Source: Sulfurospirillum multivorans DSM 12446 (lineage in GTDB: Bacteria; Campylobacterota; Campylobacteria; Campylobacterales; Sulfurospirillaceae). Taken from it: a DNA stretch of 64,000 nt. The stretch lies in assembly GCF_000568815.1 (NCBI RefSeq), contig NZ_CP007201.1:2551654-2615653 (forward strand), read 5' to 3'. This document shows positions 28,676 to 37,832 of this stretch, piece by piece (the first letter of the stretch is position 1; every line of letters begins with the position of its first letter). The translations under genes and the position numbers were made by a program. The notes below the pieces were generated by a model that saw only the letters and a list, made by a program, of their open reading frames with translations, ran no database searches and was not told the origin of the DNA.

Positions 28676-29536
28676 TTATCCTTTAAAATATGCTTCTACA
28701 ATGCTTTTGAGTCTGTGAGATAAAGCTGCATCAAGCTTTTCTAATTCACCATCCAATTCCAAAAGAAGTTTTTGCTTCACCTCTTGGGCATCTTCCAATC
28801 CTAGCAAATTGACAAATGAGTTTTTATGCCCATCATTGTGCGTAGGTTTGCCCGCCTCTTCGCTTGAGAGCGTTGCATCGATGATGTCATCTTGAACTTG
28901 GAACAAAAGCCCAAGTTTTAGACCAAATTGATAGAGTGCTTCTTGAATCGTTTTATCCAATTCACAGATCACAGCCCCCATCACCAGCGACGCTGCAATG
29001 AGTTTGGCTGTTTTGTGAAGGTGTAAAAATGTCAGTTCTTCAACATTCAAACGTTTATCTTCAAAAAAACAGTCAATGGCTTGACCCAAAACCATACCAT
29101 GAATTCCCGAATTGCTTGACAGAATGGAGACCAGTTTTATCTTGATCTCAGCGCTGAGAGGAGCATTGGCTAAAAGATAAAACGCGTGGGTGTTGAGGGC
29201 ATCTCCGATGAGCACCGCAGTGGTTTCATCATAGCTTACATGTAAGGTTGGGTGCCCTCGCCTAAGGGGCGCATTGTCCATGCACGGTAGATCATCGTGA
29301 ATCAGCGAATAGGTATGCATCATCTCCAAACCAAGGGCTACATGTAAAGCATTTTCAACCAAAAGAGGTTGGGAGCTTTCAACCACACTGAGCAGTAATA
29401 AGGGGCGAAATCGCTTTCCCCCAACATCAAGCATTTCACCCAATGCTTGGTTAAAATGGGGGTGAAAACTCTCCACAACGGGGAGTTTTGCTTTTAAAAA
29501 CAGTTCAAACTTTGCAATTAACTCTTTAGAACTCAA
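28676..29536 (-). CDS. ispA: Polyprenyl diphosphate synthase (farnesyl/geranyl type)
   Basis: 286 residues of the IspA class, which condenses isopentenyl diphosphate to C15 or C20 products. The first aspartate-rich motif is HDDLPCMDNAPLRRG near 84-98 and the second is QVQDDIIDATL near 216. Length and the Leu-Met just before the first motif fit farnesyl synthase, though chain length cannot be fixed by eye. It follows tkt closely and carries one perfect and one variant copy of the palindrome. Confidence 0.93.
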   Translation of the reverse strand: MSSKELIAKFELFLKAKLPVVESFHPHFNQALGEMLDVGGKRFRPLLLLSVVESSQPLLVENALHVALGLEMMHTYSLIHDDLPCMDNAPLRRGHPTLHVSYDETTAVLIGDALNTHAFYLLANAPLSAEIKIKLVSILSSNSGIHGMVLGQAIDCFFEDKRLNVEELTFLHLHKTAKLIAASLVMGAVICELDKTIQEALYQFGLKLGLLFQVQDDIIDATLSSEEAGKPTHNDGHKNSFVNLLGLEDAQEVKQKLLLELDGELEKLDAALSHRLKSIVEAYFKG

Positions 29537-29546
29537 AAGATCCCTT

Positions 29547-30632
29547 TCAACGCGTCAATGTTACAAAAAATTGGAAATCATCACGATCAAATAAAAGACT
29601 CACTTCGCGGTTACGATTTTTTGCCAAATAAGCATCCGCCTCAGCAACACGCGTAATGGGAAGTTGCTCCACTTGCATTAAACGATCTCCCACTTTAAGA
29701 CCACTTTGTTCAGCAAAAGAGCCACGCGCTATCTCTTTAATGCGAAGATTTGTATCAAACGTAAATCCCTTGCTCTGCAAATAGCTCACTTTTTTAACCT
29801 GAGGAGTCGGCATTTTTTTCTTTGCTTCCTCTTTTTTAGGAAGCGGTTTAGGTGCCATTAAATTCTCTTCCATCCAAGCGTTATTGCGCTGAAGTTGCGC
29901 ACTGACTTTGCTCAAATCTTTAAGACCTCTGAGGGCATCCGCAAACTCAGCAACGTTTTTCACAGATTTTCCATTAAGGCGTGTAATCACATCGCCCACT
30001 TTGAGTTTCGCCTCTTTCACATTGGAATCCACAAAATCGACAATGACGCTCTCATTCCCATCCACAACGCGTACACCTAAGTCTTGAAATGAAGCGGTCT
30101 TACCATCGATAAAAAGCTTTAATGCTTCTGAGCCAATAAAAAATTTATCACCAATACCAAGACCATACATTTCACAGCAAAGCCCACCCACGAGGGTACT
30201 CACTTCGCCCACGCCACCAAATTCAAACAACTCATTGGCGCTGTTTCCAATTTTAGATGCATTAACGGCGATGAGGGAGTTGTCGGTCATACTGACAAGC
30301 CATTCACCCAGCTTTAATTCACTGGTTGGCTTTAGTTTTACAGGCACCAAAGGTTTTGGAGAATCAAACAGATAGAGATTGGCATAGTAATCAAACCGAA
30401 CATAGGGAACACTCGGTTTCTCTTTGGAATACGCAACGGCTTGTTTCTCGCTAATAGCAACAGAGCGCGTTGAGCCAAAAGAGACAATGGAGTGTCTGTT
30501 TTTTTCATAACATTGTGAAAAATCGGGATAAACAAACTCTGCTTTAGAAGCAGGAGCTGGCGTAGATGCTGGCACATCGGCTGCAAAGAGTAACCCGGTT
30601 ATTAAGAGAAGAAAGAGTCCTAGACGTTTCAC
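29547..30632 (-). CDS. Periplasmic protein with two PDZ domains
   Basis: 361 residues. An N-terminal signal peptide (about 1-17) is followed by a Pro/Ala linker and a domain with SFGSTRSVAISEKQAVAYS. PDZ repeats lie at about 195-250 (KVGDVITRLNGKSV) and 297-345 (KVGDRLMQVEQLPI). No protease catalytic serine or histidine signature is evident, so it may be an adaptor rather than a DegP-like protease. A Lys/Pro-rich linker separates the PDZ domains. A homologue sits beside ispA in C. jejuni, from memory. Confidence 0.75.
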   Translation of the reverse strand: MKRLGLFLLLITGLLFAADVPASTPAPASKAEFVYPDFSQCYEKNRHSIVSFGSTRSVAISEKQAVAYSKEKPSVPYVRFDYYANLYLFDSPKPLVPVKLKPTSELKLGEWLVSMTDNSLIAVNASKIGNSANELFEFGGVGEVSTLVGGLCCEMYGLGIGDKFFIGSEALKLFIDGKTASFQDLGVRVVDGNESVIVDFVDSNVKEAKLKVGDVITRLNGKSVKNVAEFADALRGLKDLSKVSAQLQRNNAWMEENLMAPKPLPKKEEAKKKMPTPQVKKVSYLQSKGFTFDTNLRIKEIARGSFAEQSGLKVGDRLMQVEQLPITRVAEADAYLAKNRNREVSLLFDRDDFQFFVTLTR

Positions 30633-30642
30633 ATACTACTCC

Positions 30643-30960
30643 TTAATTTTTCGCGCCAAATCCCCCAATGCCGGAGAGCATCTGAGTCGTCGCTAGTTTT
30701 TTATTCTCTTCAACCATTTTAGAGACATCGTTCATCGCACTGATCAGTAAAATCTGCAACGACTCTTTGTCCCCAAGCAGTGAATCATCAAGCGTTATAT
30801 CAATAACTTCACCGTTACCATTCATGCTCACACTCACCATTCCACCGCCGCTTTTAGCGGTAAATTGCTTACTGCTTGCATCTTCGTGCATTTTTTGAGC
30901 TTGCTTTTGCGCCTCTTCAAGCATCGCACCCACTTTTGAAAGATCAAAATTTTCAAACAT
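30643..30960 (-). CDS. YbaB/EbfC-family nucleoid-associated protein
   Basis: 105 residues. The family pattern is clear: LEEAQKQAQKMHEDASSKQF, the glycine-rich GGGMVSVSMNGNGEVIDI, and DDSLLGDKESLQILLISAMN. These small dimers bind DNA and help structure the chromosome; elsewhere they are tied to recombination. The ATG overlaps the panD stop by one base (TGATG). Confidence 0.9.
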   Translation of the reverse strand: MFENFDLSKVGAMLEEAQKQAQKMHEDASSKQFTAKSGGGMVSVSMNGNGEVIDITLDDSLLGDKESLQILLISAMNDVSKMVEENKKLATTQMLSGIGGFGAKN

Positions 30961-31325
30961 CAGATGTAATCTCTCACTTCGACCAACGCATTATTTTCAT
31001 CCACCAAAGCGACCGTTGGCTTAAATGTTTTGAGCTCTTCTTCACTCATATGCGCGTAGGCTATGATGATGATCTTATCGCCAATATGGGCTTTGCGAGC
31101 CGCCGCACCGTTTAGGCAAATATCTTTTCCGCCCGCTTTTCCCTCAATCACATAGGTGGTAAAGCGCTCACCATTGTTAATGTTCACGACTTCGACTTTT
31201 TGCCCTACATGAAGGTTAGAAGCCTCTATTAACTCTTTATCAATCGTAATCGAACCTACATAGTTCAAATTTGCATCTGTAACCGTGGCTCTGTGAATTT
31301 TGCTGTATAGCATCTCAAGCGTCAT
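30960..31325 (-). CDS. panD: Aspartate 1-decarboxylase
   Basis: 121 residues. PanD makes beta-alanine for pantothenate and coenzyme A and is activated by self-cleavage to a pyruvoyl group. The cleavage site G24-S25 is present in NYVGSITID, and the downstream [29 protein letters not shown] segments match. It lies between murE and ybaB; from memory C. jejuni keeps panD elsewhere, so this is a local difference. Confidence 0.95.
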   Translation of the reverse strand: MTLEMLYSKIHRATVTDANLNYVGSITIDKELIEASNLHVGQKVEVVNINNGERFTTYVIEGKAGGKDICLNGAAARKAHIGDKIIIIAYAHMSEEELKTFKPTVALVDENNALVEVRDYI

Positions 31326-31369
31326 CGCTTTTATACCTCTTCTGGATTAAGAAATTTGTTTATTTTACC

Positions 31370-32683
31370 CTATTTTTGCTTAGCCCATTGAGCGATAAGC
31401 TCTCTTACGACGCTACGATCATCAAAAGGATATTTTTTACCCTTGATCTCTTGATACGTTTCATCCCCTTTTCCAAGGATCAGAAGCACTTCATTGGGAG
31501 CTTGCATCCTCAATGCTTTTTCAATCGCTTCGTGGCGATCTACTTCTACATGTAAAGATTCATGATGATTCATTCCTGCCAAAATTTCAGTGATAATACT
31601 TTGGGGATCTTCAGAGCGTGGATTATCGCTGGTTACGACAATTTTTTTAGCATAACGCTGAGCCATCGCTCCCATTTTTGGGCGTTTCGTGCGATCTCTA
31701 TCGCCTCCTGCTCCAAAAACCACGACAAGGTCGCGCTCTTTCATACTATCAAGCACCTTCTCCATGCCATCGGGTGTATGCGCAAAATCAACGATCACCA
31801 AAGGATCCTGACTGACTACCTCCATACGACCTTCCACGCCACCAAAGTGCTCTACCGCTTCGCAGATAGACTCCATGGGAGCAACCCCTAACATATCGAC
31901 TGCACTGATCGCGGCAAGAAGGTTGTAGAGGTTAAAAAAGCCATGTAAGGGGGATTCAAACTCATACACTTTTTCAATCTTCGCAACCGCCGCACTGATG
32001 CCTTCTTTGAGCGAATACGCCAAAATTTTATAGGTTGCAGGATGTTCGATCCCATAACTCATCGCGTTCGTGCGATTAAAACGAATTTTGCTCTCATCTT
32101 TGTTGATGAGCTTGACACTCTCATCGTCAAAAAAACGACTCTTAACAGCGATATATTCATCAATCGTTTTATGAAAATCAAGATGATCTTGCGTGACATT
32201 GGTCAAAATCTTCAAAGCAAAAGCAATCCCATCGATGCGGTTTTGCACAATGGCATGCGAGCTTACTTCCATCACAAAATACTCACAGCCAGCTTCTACG
32301 GCATGTTTGAGGTTGTGAATCGTCTGTAAAATGGGCGGTGTTGTAAGGCTTTTCTCTTCGATGCGATGATCGTTGATAAAACACCCTCGCGTTCCTTGCA
32401 GACCCACTTTTTTGCCTAAATCAAGCAAAATAGAGTAGATAGCAGCCGCTGTGGTTGTTTTGCCATTCGTACCCGTAATGCCAATGATTTTAATCGCATG
32501 AGTGATGCCAAGCAAATCCAAGCACGCTTTGGGTGAAATGATGTGAGTGCAGCCATGATCACGCGCACTTTGCTCATACATCGCGTTCAGTTTGGTTAAA
32601 ACAAAGATGCTTGAGGCATCACATTCGTTTGAATTGTCGGTTACATGTAAAAATGTATTATGATTTGGAAGTTCTATTTTCAA
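31370..32683 (-). CDS. murE: UDP-N-acetylmuramoyl-tripeptide synthetase
   Basis: 437 residues. MurE adds the third amino acid of the peptidoglycan stem. The ATP loop GITGTNGKTTTAAAIYS, the TNVTQDHLDFH motif and the TSDNPRSEDP motif are visible; the DNPR sequence is the one that binds meso-diaminopimelate, consistent with a Gram-negative wall. It is short at the N terminus like Campylobacterota MurE. A palindrome copy at 32641 encodes Leu-His-Val near residue 13. Confidence 0.95.
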   Translation of the reverse strand: MKIELPNHNTFLHVTDNSNECDASSIFVLTKLNAMYEQSARDHGCTHIISPKACLDLLGITHAIKIIGITGTNGKTTTAAAIYSILLDLGKKVGLQGTRGCFINDHRIEEKSLTTPPILQTIHNLKHAVEAGCEYFVMEVSSHAIVQNRIDGIAFALKILTNVTQDHLDFHKTIDEYIAVKSRFFDDESVKLINKDESKIRFNRTNAMSYGIEHPATYKILAYSLKEGISAAVAKIEKVYEFESPLHGFFNLYNLLAAISAVDMLGVAPMESICEAVEHFGGVEGRMEVVSQDPLVIVDFAHTPDGMEKVLDSMKERDLVVVFGAGGDRDRTKRPKMGAMAQRYAKKIVVTSDNPRSEDPQSIITEILAGMNHHESLHVEVDRHEAIEKALRMQAPNEVLLILGKGDETYQEIKGKKYPFDDRSVVRELIAQWAKQK

Positions 32684-32692
32684 GATGATTCT

Positions 32693-33256
32693 CTATTTTT
32701 GTGCTTTTTTAATCAGCGATAAAAGCTGCTCATCGTTCGGGAAAAGCGTGACGGCACTCTCAAGATAATTCAGGGACATTTCGATAAAACCATTCTCAAT
32801 CAGTCTGGCTAAAAAGTCAACAAAATCCTCTTTTTTCGAGATGATGACTTTGGTGGAGAACATAATGTCTTCAAATGCCTCTTTAAAGCTACCACGCGCT
32901 TCAATCAGTGTCATAAAATCTTCGTATTTAATGCCGTTTTCTGCATTAATACGTGCTTCAAAATCACTCTCTTTAAACAAATGCGCTATTTTTTCACTGT
33001 GTTCTTCCACGGAGTTAATGATCTCTTCCATCACCTCTTCACAATCTTCAGCACCATTCTCTTTGGTTAAAATATAATACTCAAAAAGCGCCATGGCTTG
33101 TTCTTCATTCTGTGTTGCCATATCGCATAAAATAGCTCCAATGCGAGCTTCTTTTGATTGAGGATCAACACTCAGTGCTAATGCAAACTGAAGCATTGCC
33201 TCTTGGAAATTTTTTGTGTAAAATTTTTCAATCCCTTTGGTAATATAAGCGTTCAT
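32693..33256 (-). CDS. TPR-like helical protein, unknown function
   Basis: 187 residues, acidic and helical. The start (KGIEKFYTKNFQEAMLQFAL ALSVDP region) and the end (NYLESAVTLFPNDEQLLSLI) look like single tetratricopeptide helices. No enzymatic motif is seen. A homologous gene of unknown function lies between murE and a NifU-like gene in C. jejuni (cj1640, from memory). It is coupled to nfu by a one-base overlap. Confidence 0.7.
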   Translation of the reverse strand: MNAYITKGIEKFYTKNFQEAMLQFALALSVDPQSKEARIGAILCDMATQNEEQAMALFEYYILTKENGAEDCEEVMEEIINSVEEHSEKIAHLFKESDFEARINAENGIKYEDFMTLIEARGSFKEAFEDIMFSTKVIISKKEDFVDFLARLIENGFIEMSLNYLESAVTLFPNDEQLLSLIKKAQK

Positions 33257-33537
33257 TACTCTCCAATTGCTTCAAACTCATGTTCCATCCCAGGTAAAAT
33301 ATTTACAACTTCAAGCTCAGGATGAATATCAATTCTTAATTGGCGTTCTACGCCGTATTTCAGTGTTTGTCCACTGGATGCGCACCCTTGGCAGGCACCT
33401 TGAAGTTGAACAAAAACACGTCCGCTTTTTATGCCTAATAATGTCAGTCCACCGCCGTCTAATGCAAGCATTGGCTTAATTTTTTCAAGTGATTTTTCGA
33501 CAACGGGAAGCAACTCTTCGTCACTAAATGGTATCAT
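33256..33537 (-). CDS. NifU C-terminal-domain iron-sulfur scaffold (Nfu)
   Basis: 93 residues forming one Nfu domain. The cluster-binding motif is CQGCASSG near 54-61, preceded by ALDGGGLTLLGIKSGRVFVQL. Such proteins carry assembled iron-sulfur clusters to targets; AddB and other clients are nearby but that link is not implied. It leads the nfu-TPR-murE run. Confidence 0.9.
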   Translation of the reverse strand: MIPFSDEELLPVVEKSLEKIKPMLALDGGGLTLLGIKSGRVFVQLQGACQGCASSGQTLKYGVERQLRIDIHPELEVVNILPGMEHEFEAIGE

Positions 33538-33647
33538 AGATTCTCCTATAGCAAAAGTATCTAATTTAACAATAGTTTGAGTTAAAAGTGACTTAATTTT
33601 TAGTGGGGAAAGAAGTGTTTAGGGTAAAAAAAATTTAACGCATAAAA

Positions 33648-33673
33648 GCTTGGGAGCAAGCCGCTCCCAAAGC
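33648..33673 (-). terminator. Terminator of the S10-spc-alpha operon
   Basis: TGGGAGC and GCTCCCA pair around a five-base loop, with the outer GCT/AGC pairs closing past one bulged base. It begins 13 bases beyond the rplQ stop. On the minus strand TTTTATGC follows, and a longer T run lies a little further on. Confidence 0.7.
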
Positions 33674-33686
33674 AAAAAAGTGAGAT

Positions 33687-34037
33687 TTAGACGAGTTCTA
33701 AAAACGCCATAGGCGCTGCATCGCCTTTTCTGATACGTGTTTTTATAATACGGGTGTAACCACCATTTCTCTCAACATATTTAGGTGCGATCTCATTAAC
33801 CAATTTTTTAGTACACTCTTTATCTTGAAGTGCAGCAAAAACAGTTTTGTGAGCATGATCGCCACCAACTCCTGCTTGCGTAATCAATTTTTCAACAAAT
33901 CCTCTAAGCTCTTTTGCTTTAGGAACTGTTGTCTCGATTTTCTCATATTTAATGACAGCTATAGCCAAGTTCTTCAACAACGCCGCTCTGTGTGATGAAG
34001 TACGACCAAGCTTTCTGTATCCGTGCTTATGTCTCAT
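33687..34037 (-). CDS. rplQ: 50S ribosomal protein L17
   Basis: 116 residues with the N-terminal L17 signature [24 protein letters not shown] region. L17 lies near the peptide exit. It is the last gene of the ribosomal operon, three bases after rpoA, and is followed by a hairpin terminator. Confidence 0.98.
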   Translation of the reverse strand: MRHKHGYRKLGRTSSHRAALLKNLAIAVIKYEKIETTVPKAKELRGFVEKLITQAGVGGDHAHKTVFAALQDKECTKKLVNEIAPKYVERNGGYTRIIKTRIRKGDAAPMAFLELV

Positions 34038-34040
34038 AAA

Positions 34041-35054
34041 TTAACCCTCGTTGGCTTCAGATTTTAAATCTTCAATTTTTTTCTTGAGCAAACTTGCCGT
34101 CTCGTCAGAGAAATTATATCCAACAGGATAACCACTCTCTTCCATAACTTGTCTGATCTCTTCTAACGATTTCTTGCCTAGATTTTTGAGGTTTTTAAGT
34201 TCTAACTCGCTCATTAAAGCAAGCTCGCCAATAAATTTCACCTCTGCTCTATCTAAACAGTTGAAGCTACGAGCACTTAGATTTAACTCTTCAATACTCT
34301 GTAATAGCTTACCAAGCTCCACATTCTCATTAGAACTCTCACTTTTTGGAGCTACTGCAATATCCAAAATGCCATTAAAAACAGACATTTGTGAATACAT
34401 TGCTTCAAGTGAATTTTTAAAAGCTTCGATTGGAGAAACAAGTCCGTCTGTTTCAATCGTGAAAACAATTTTCTCATAGTTAGGATTGTCTTCAACCAAA
34501 ACATTCTCAATATCGTACACAGCTCTTTTTACAGGGGTAAAGAAAGCATCCAGTGCAATATAATCTTCTCCAACCAAACCTCTAATGTTCTCACTTGGAA
34601 CATAGCCGATCCCTTTTTCAAGGATTAAAGAGAAGTTAAACTCTGCATCTTCATTGATCGTTGCCAAATAAGCATCTGGTGTAACAATCTCAATGTGAGC
34701 ATTGGCTAAATCACTTCCCTTAATCTCTTTTGGTCCCGTAAATGAGTAGTTAACCTCTACACGTTTCTCATCGCCTTTGATTTTGAAACGAATATTTTTA
34801 AGGTTAATGATGAAAAGAGCAACATCTTCAAGCATACCGCGCATGCTATCAAATTCATGGGTTACGCCTTCAATCTTTACAGCCGTTGGGGCAGATCCTA
34901 CGGTACTGCTTAAAAGCAATCTTCGTAAAGGATGTGCCAAGGTTACCGCAAAACCAGATTCAAATGGGTATGCACTAATTTGAACCTTATTTGCCGCAAT
35001 AGTCTCTACCTCAATTTCAGTTGGCATGTAAGCTGATGTATTGATTTTTTTCAT
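34041..35054 (-). CDS. rpoA: RNA polymerase alpha subunit
   Basis: 337 residues. The N-terminal assembly domain contains [17 protein letters not shown] near 34-50, and the C-terminal DNA- and activator-binding domain contains [20 protein letters not shown] and [12 protein letters not shown]. The linker is Ser/Glu-rich. Its place between rpsD and rplQ is the standard alpha operon. Confidence 0.98.
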   Translation of the reverse strand: MKKINTSAYMPTEIEVETIAANKVQISAYPFESGFAVTLAHPLRRLLLSSTVGSAPTAVKIEGVTHEFDSMRGMLEDVALFIINLKNIRFKIKGDEKRVEVNYSFTGPKEIKGSDLANAHIEIVTPDAYLATINEDAEFNFSLILEKGIGYVPSENIRGLVGEDYIALDAFFTPVKRAVYDIENVLVEDNPNYEKIVFTIETDGLVSPIEAFKNSLEAMYSQMSVFNGILDIAVAPKSESSNENVELGKLLQSIEELNLSARSFNCLDRAEVKFIGELALMSELELKNLKNLGKKSLEEIRQVMEESGYPVGYNFSDETASLLKKKIEDLKSEANEG

Positions 35055-35069
35055 ATACTACCTACTTTA

Positions 35070-35696
35070 TTATTTAGAGTATAGCTCAACGATTAATCTT
35101 TCTTCAACCGGAATCACTACTTCTTCTCTCTCAGGGATGCGTGTAAAAATACCCATTGCTTTTTCTCTCTCAACATCAACCCATGGCGCAATACCAGTTT
35201 GTTGTGTTAATTCAAGAGCTCTTTTTACTTGTGGGTTATTTTTAGATTTTTCACAAACCTCAATTTTCTCACCTGCACGCACAACATAGGAAGGAATGTC
35301 AACTCTGCTGCCATTCACTAAAATATGTCCATGTGTGACTAATTGACGTGCAAATCTTCGTGTTGTTGCAAATCCCATACGGTAAACAACATTATCAAGT
35401 CTTCTTTCGATAAGAAGGACAAGGTTAATACCTGTATTTCCCTCTTTACGAGCTGCTTCGTCAAATATACGTCTGAATTGTTTTTCAGAAACTCCATACA
35501 TAAATTTAGCTTTTTGTTTCTCTCTTAATTGGAGTCCATACTCGCTAATTTTTGATCTTCTTTGTCCGTGTTGACCTGGTGCATATGGTCGCTTATCTAA
35601 CGCACTTTTACCAGCAAGTCTGCGCTCACCTTTAAGGGCTAAGCTGACACCAAGTCTTCTTTCGAGCTTCTCGACTGGTCCTCTATATCTTGCCAT
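35070..35696 (-). CDS. rpsD: 30S ribosomal protein S4
   Basis: 208 residues with the S4 core [20 protein letters not shown] and an S4 RNA-binding domain around [16 protein letters not shown]. The N terminus lacks the zinc cysteines seen in some S4 forms. S4 starts small-subunit assembly on 16S rRNA. Confidence 0.98.
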   Translation of the reverse strand: MARYRGPVEKLERRLGVSLALKGERRLAGKSALDKRPYAPGQHGQRRSKISEYGLQLREKQKAKFMYGVSEKQFRRIFDEAARKEGNTGINLVLLIERRLDNVVYRMGFATTRRFARQLVTHGHILVNGSRVDIPSYVVRAGEKIEVCEKSKNNPQVKRALELTQQTGIAPWVDVEREKAMGIFTRIPEREEVVIPVEERLIVELYSK

Positions 35697-35772
35697 TTTT
35701 TCTCCTAATCTATTGCATAAACGAAAAAATTATTTTGTTTCTCTCAAAGACGTTCTATTCTAAAAATTAGAA

Positions 35773-36165
35773 TTAAACTCTTCTTCTTTTTGGAGGTCTA
35801 CAGCCGTTGTGTGGAAGAGGTGTAATATCTTTTAGGAAAGACACTTTAATACCTTCTGTTGTACCAGCACTTTTTACCGCTGTCTCGCGACCACTGCCCG
35901 GGCCTTGAACTTTAATACCGATTTCTTTGAGACCATGTTCTTTTGCTTTAGTCAATGCATCTTCGACGGCTTGTTGTGCTGCATAAGGAGTAGATTTTTT
36001 ACTACCCTTAAAGCCAAGACTACCTGCACTGCTCCACGCAATAACATTTCCCATCTCATCAGTTACAGTTACGACAGTGTTATTAAATGTTGCAGAGATA
36101 TAAATGATACCTTTAGCAATATTTTTCTTAACAACTTTTTTACGTACTACTTTTCTTTTTGCCAT
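35773..36165 (-). CDS. rpsK: 30S ribosomal protein S11
   Basis: 130 residues, basic N terminus, then [19 protein letters not shown] and the conserved C-terminal [15 protein letters not shown]. It lies on the platform of the small subunit. Seventy-six bases separate it from rpsD, the second largest gap of the operon. Confidence 0.98.
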   Translation of the reverse strand: MAKRKVVRKKVVKKNIAKGIIYISATFNNTVVTVTDEMGNVIAWSSAGSLGFKGSKKSTPYAAQQAVEDALTKAKEHGLKEIGIKVQGPGSGRETAVKSAGTTEGIKVSFLKDITPLPHNGCRPPKRRRV

Positions 36166-36186
36166 CTGTTTCCCTTTGAGACTTCG

Positions 36187-36555
36187 TTATTTAGCTTTAG
36201 CGCCAACGGTGCGTTTTTTACCTTTTCGGGTACGCGCATTCGTTTTTGTTTTCTGTCCACGAACTGGCAAGCCACGTCTATGTCTAAGACCTCTATAGCT
36301 TCCCATATCCATCAAAGCTTTAATATCCATAGCCACTTTTTTACGAAGATCACCCTCTACTTGAAAGTCTGCTTGGATCTCTTTACGAATCGCAGCAACT
36401 TCATCTTCACTTAGCTCATGAACTCTTTTATCAAACGAAATTCCAGTTGCTTTTAAAATAGCTCTAGAACTTGTCAAACCTATACCGTAGATGTATGTTA
36501 AACCATACTCTACTCTCTTTTTCATTGGAAGGTCTACACCTGCAATCCTTGCCAT
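36187..36555 (-). CDS. rpsM: 30S ribosomal protein S13
   Basis: 122 residues beginning [19 protein letters not shown] and ending in the basic [15 protein letters not shown] tail that reaches tRNA. The frame is open to 36594, but the ATG at 36555 matches the family start and follows rpmJ by two bases. Confidence 0.97.
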   Translation of the reverse strand: MARIAGVDLPMKKRVEYGLTYIYGIGLTSSRAILKATGISFDKRVHELSEDEVAAIRKEIQADFQVEGDLRKKVAMDIKALMDMGSYRGLRHRRGLPVRGQKTKTNARTRKGKKRTVGAKAK

Positions 36556-36557
36556 GC

Positions 36558-36671
36558 TTATCCTTGTCTCTGTTTGTGTTTTGGATTTACGCAAATGACT
36601 CTAACGATACCTTTTCGTTTGATCACCTTGCACTTATCGCACATCTTCTTTACAGAAGGTCGTACTTTCAT
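36558..36671 (-). CDS. rpmJ: 50S ribosomal protein L36 (zinc-binding form)
   Basis: 37 residues: [20 protein letters not shown] followed by [17 protein letters not shown]. Cysteines at 11, 14 and 27 with His32 form the usual zinc ribbon, so this is the C+ form. The frame extends upstream to 36788, but L36 always starts at MKVR, where an AGGAG ribosome site is well spaced. The 163-base gap before it holds two inverted repeats. Confidence 0.97.
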   Translation of the reverse strand: MKVRPSVKKMCDKCKVIKRKGIVRVICVNPKHKQRQG

Positions 36672-36722
36672 TCGTGACTCCTGAACTTTATTTCCACTGG
36701 AATTTTGAGCTAAACTGTCACA

Positions 36723-36779
36723 GGTTTGATGATGTATCTCAAACCAACAATCGAAAAAACAGTGGTTCCTTTTTCGATT
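36723..36779 (-). promoter_or_regulatory. Paired inverted repeats in the rpmJ leader
   Basis: Two stem-loops lie between infA and rpmJ: AATCGAAAAA/TTTTTCGATT (36749-36758 with 36770-36779, 11-base loop) and GGTTTG/CAAACC (36723-36728 with 36740-36745). This is the only large gap inside the operon. They could be an RNA control element, an attenuator or an internal promoter region; nothing here decides which. Confidence 0.45.
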
Positions 36780-36834
36780 ATTCTTCACACAGCTTTACAA
36801 AAGGGGCAAATTATACATAAATTAAGCTAATAAT

Positions 36835-37053
36835 TTACTTATACCTATAAGTTATACGCCCTTTATCCAAACTATACGGTGTTAACTCCACTTTAACGGT
36901 ATCTCCGGGCATTATTTTAATATAATGCATTCTCATTTTTCCTGCAATGTGACATAAAATCACATGGCTATTTTGGACTTCAACTTTAAAGGTTGCGTTG
37001 GGAAGTGCTTCTATCACTTTACCGTCAATTTCAATCACGTCATCTTTTGCCAT
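36835..37053 (-). CDS. infA: Translation initiation factor IF-1
   Basis: 72 residues, a single OB fold with [18 protein letters not shown] and [21 protein letters not shown]-1 occupies the A site during initiation. It is placed between map and rpmJ, as in many bacteria. Confidence 0.98.
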   Translation of the reverse strand: MAKDDVIEIDGKVIEALPNATFKVEVQNSHVILCHIAGKMRMHYIKIMPGDTVKVELTPYSLDKGRITYRYK

Positions 37054-37069
37054 TTTACCTCCTATAATC

Positions 37070-37828
37070 TCAAGATAGAGACAAAATTTCTACTTTACCA
37101 TCTACGATTGCAACGGTGTGCTCATAGTGGCTTCCTCTTAACCCATCCGCAGAAACAACAGACCATTTATCCGCCAAAATTTTAGGCGTGCCATCTTTAT
37201 GGCAGATCATTGGCTCTATGCAAAATACCATACCATTTTTGATTTTGGGACCACTTTTGGGGTTAATCCCTTCTAAATAGTTGGGAATTTCTGGCTCTTC
37301 ATGCGGCTTTCTGCCAATGCCATGCCCACAGAATCCATGCAAAGGAACATACCCTTTTTGAAGAATAAATTGCTCAATCGCATGACTTAGCTCTTTAAAG
37401 CGCATCTCAGGCTCGATAATATTAATGGCATAATAGAGGGCATCTTTTGCACATGCAATCAAGCTCTCATCACTTTTTGATATTTCTCCAACCCCTACAG
37501 TTACAGCAGAATCGCCATACCAGCCATCAACCTCTGTACCAATATCAAGTCCAACAATATCACCCTCTTTAAGCTCGTAATCTGTAGGAATCCCATGAAT
37601 AATCACTTCGTTGACAGAGGTACACACACCTGCTGGAAAACCATAAAGGCCTTTAAAGGCAGGACGCGCACCAAGGCTATGAATGTAAGACTCACCCATG
37701 GCATTGAGCTCTTTCAAGCTAAGCCCTGGATGAATGTTACATGTAAGATACTCTAACGTTTTGGCAACAATCTTATTAGCGGCAGAAAGCTTTGCAATTT
37801 CCTGAGCTTTTTTAATCGTAATTGCCAT
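37070..37828 (-). CDS. map: Methionine aminopeptidase, type I
   Basis: 252 residues. It removes N-terminal methionine from new proteins using two metal ions. Ligands are visible: D in [11 protein letters not shown] and GDSAVTV, H in [16 protein letters not shown] in FCIEPMI and the final E in [16 protein letters not shown] region. It lacks an N-terminal zinc finger, so it is MetAP-Ia. It carries the only TTACATGTAA copy (37737) in the ribosomal operon. It lies four bases after secY. Confidence 0.97.
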   Translation of the reverse strand: MAITIKKAQEIAKLSAANKIVAKTLEYLTCNIHPGLSLKELNAMGESYIHSLGARPAFKGLYGFPAGVCTSVNEVIIHGIPTDYELKEGDIVGLDIGTEVDGWYGDSAVTVGVGEISKSDESLIACAKDALYYAINIIEPEMRFKELSHAIEQFILQKGYVPLHGFCGHGIGRKPHEEPEIPNYLEGINPKSGPKIKNGMVFCIEPMICHKDGTPKILADKWSVVSADGLRGSHYEHTVAIVDGKVEILSLS

Positions 37829-37832
37829 CTTC

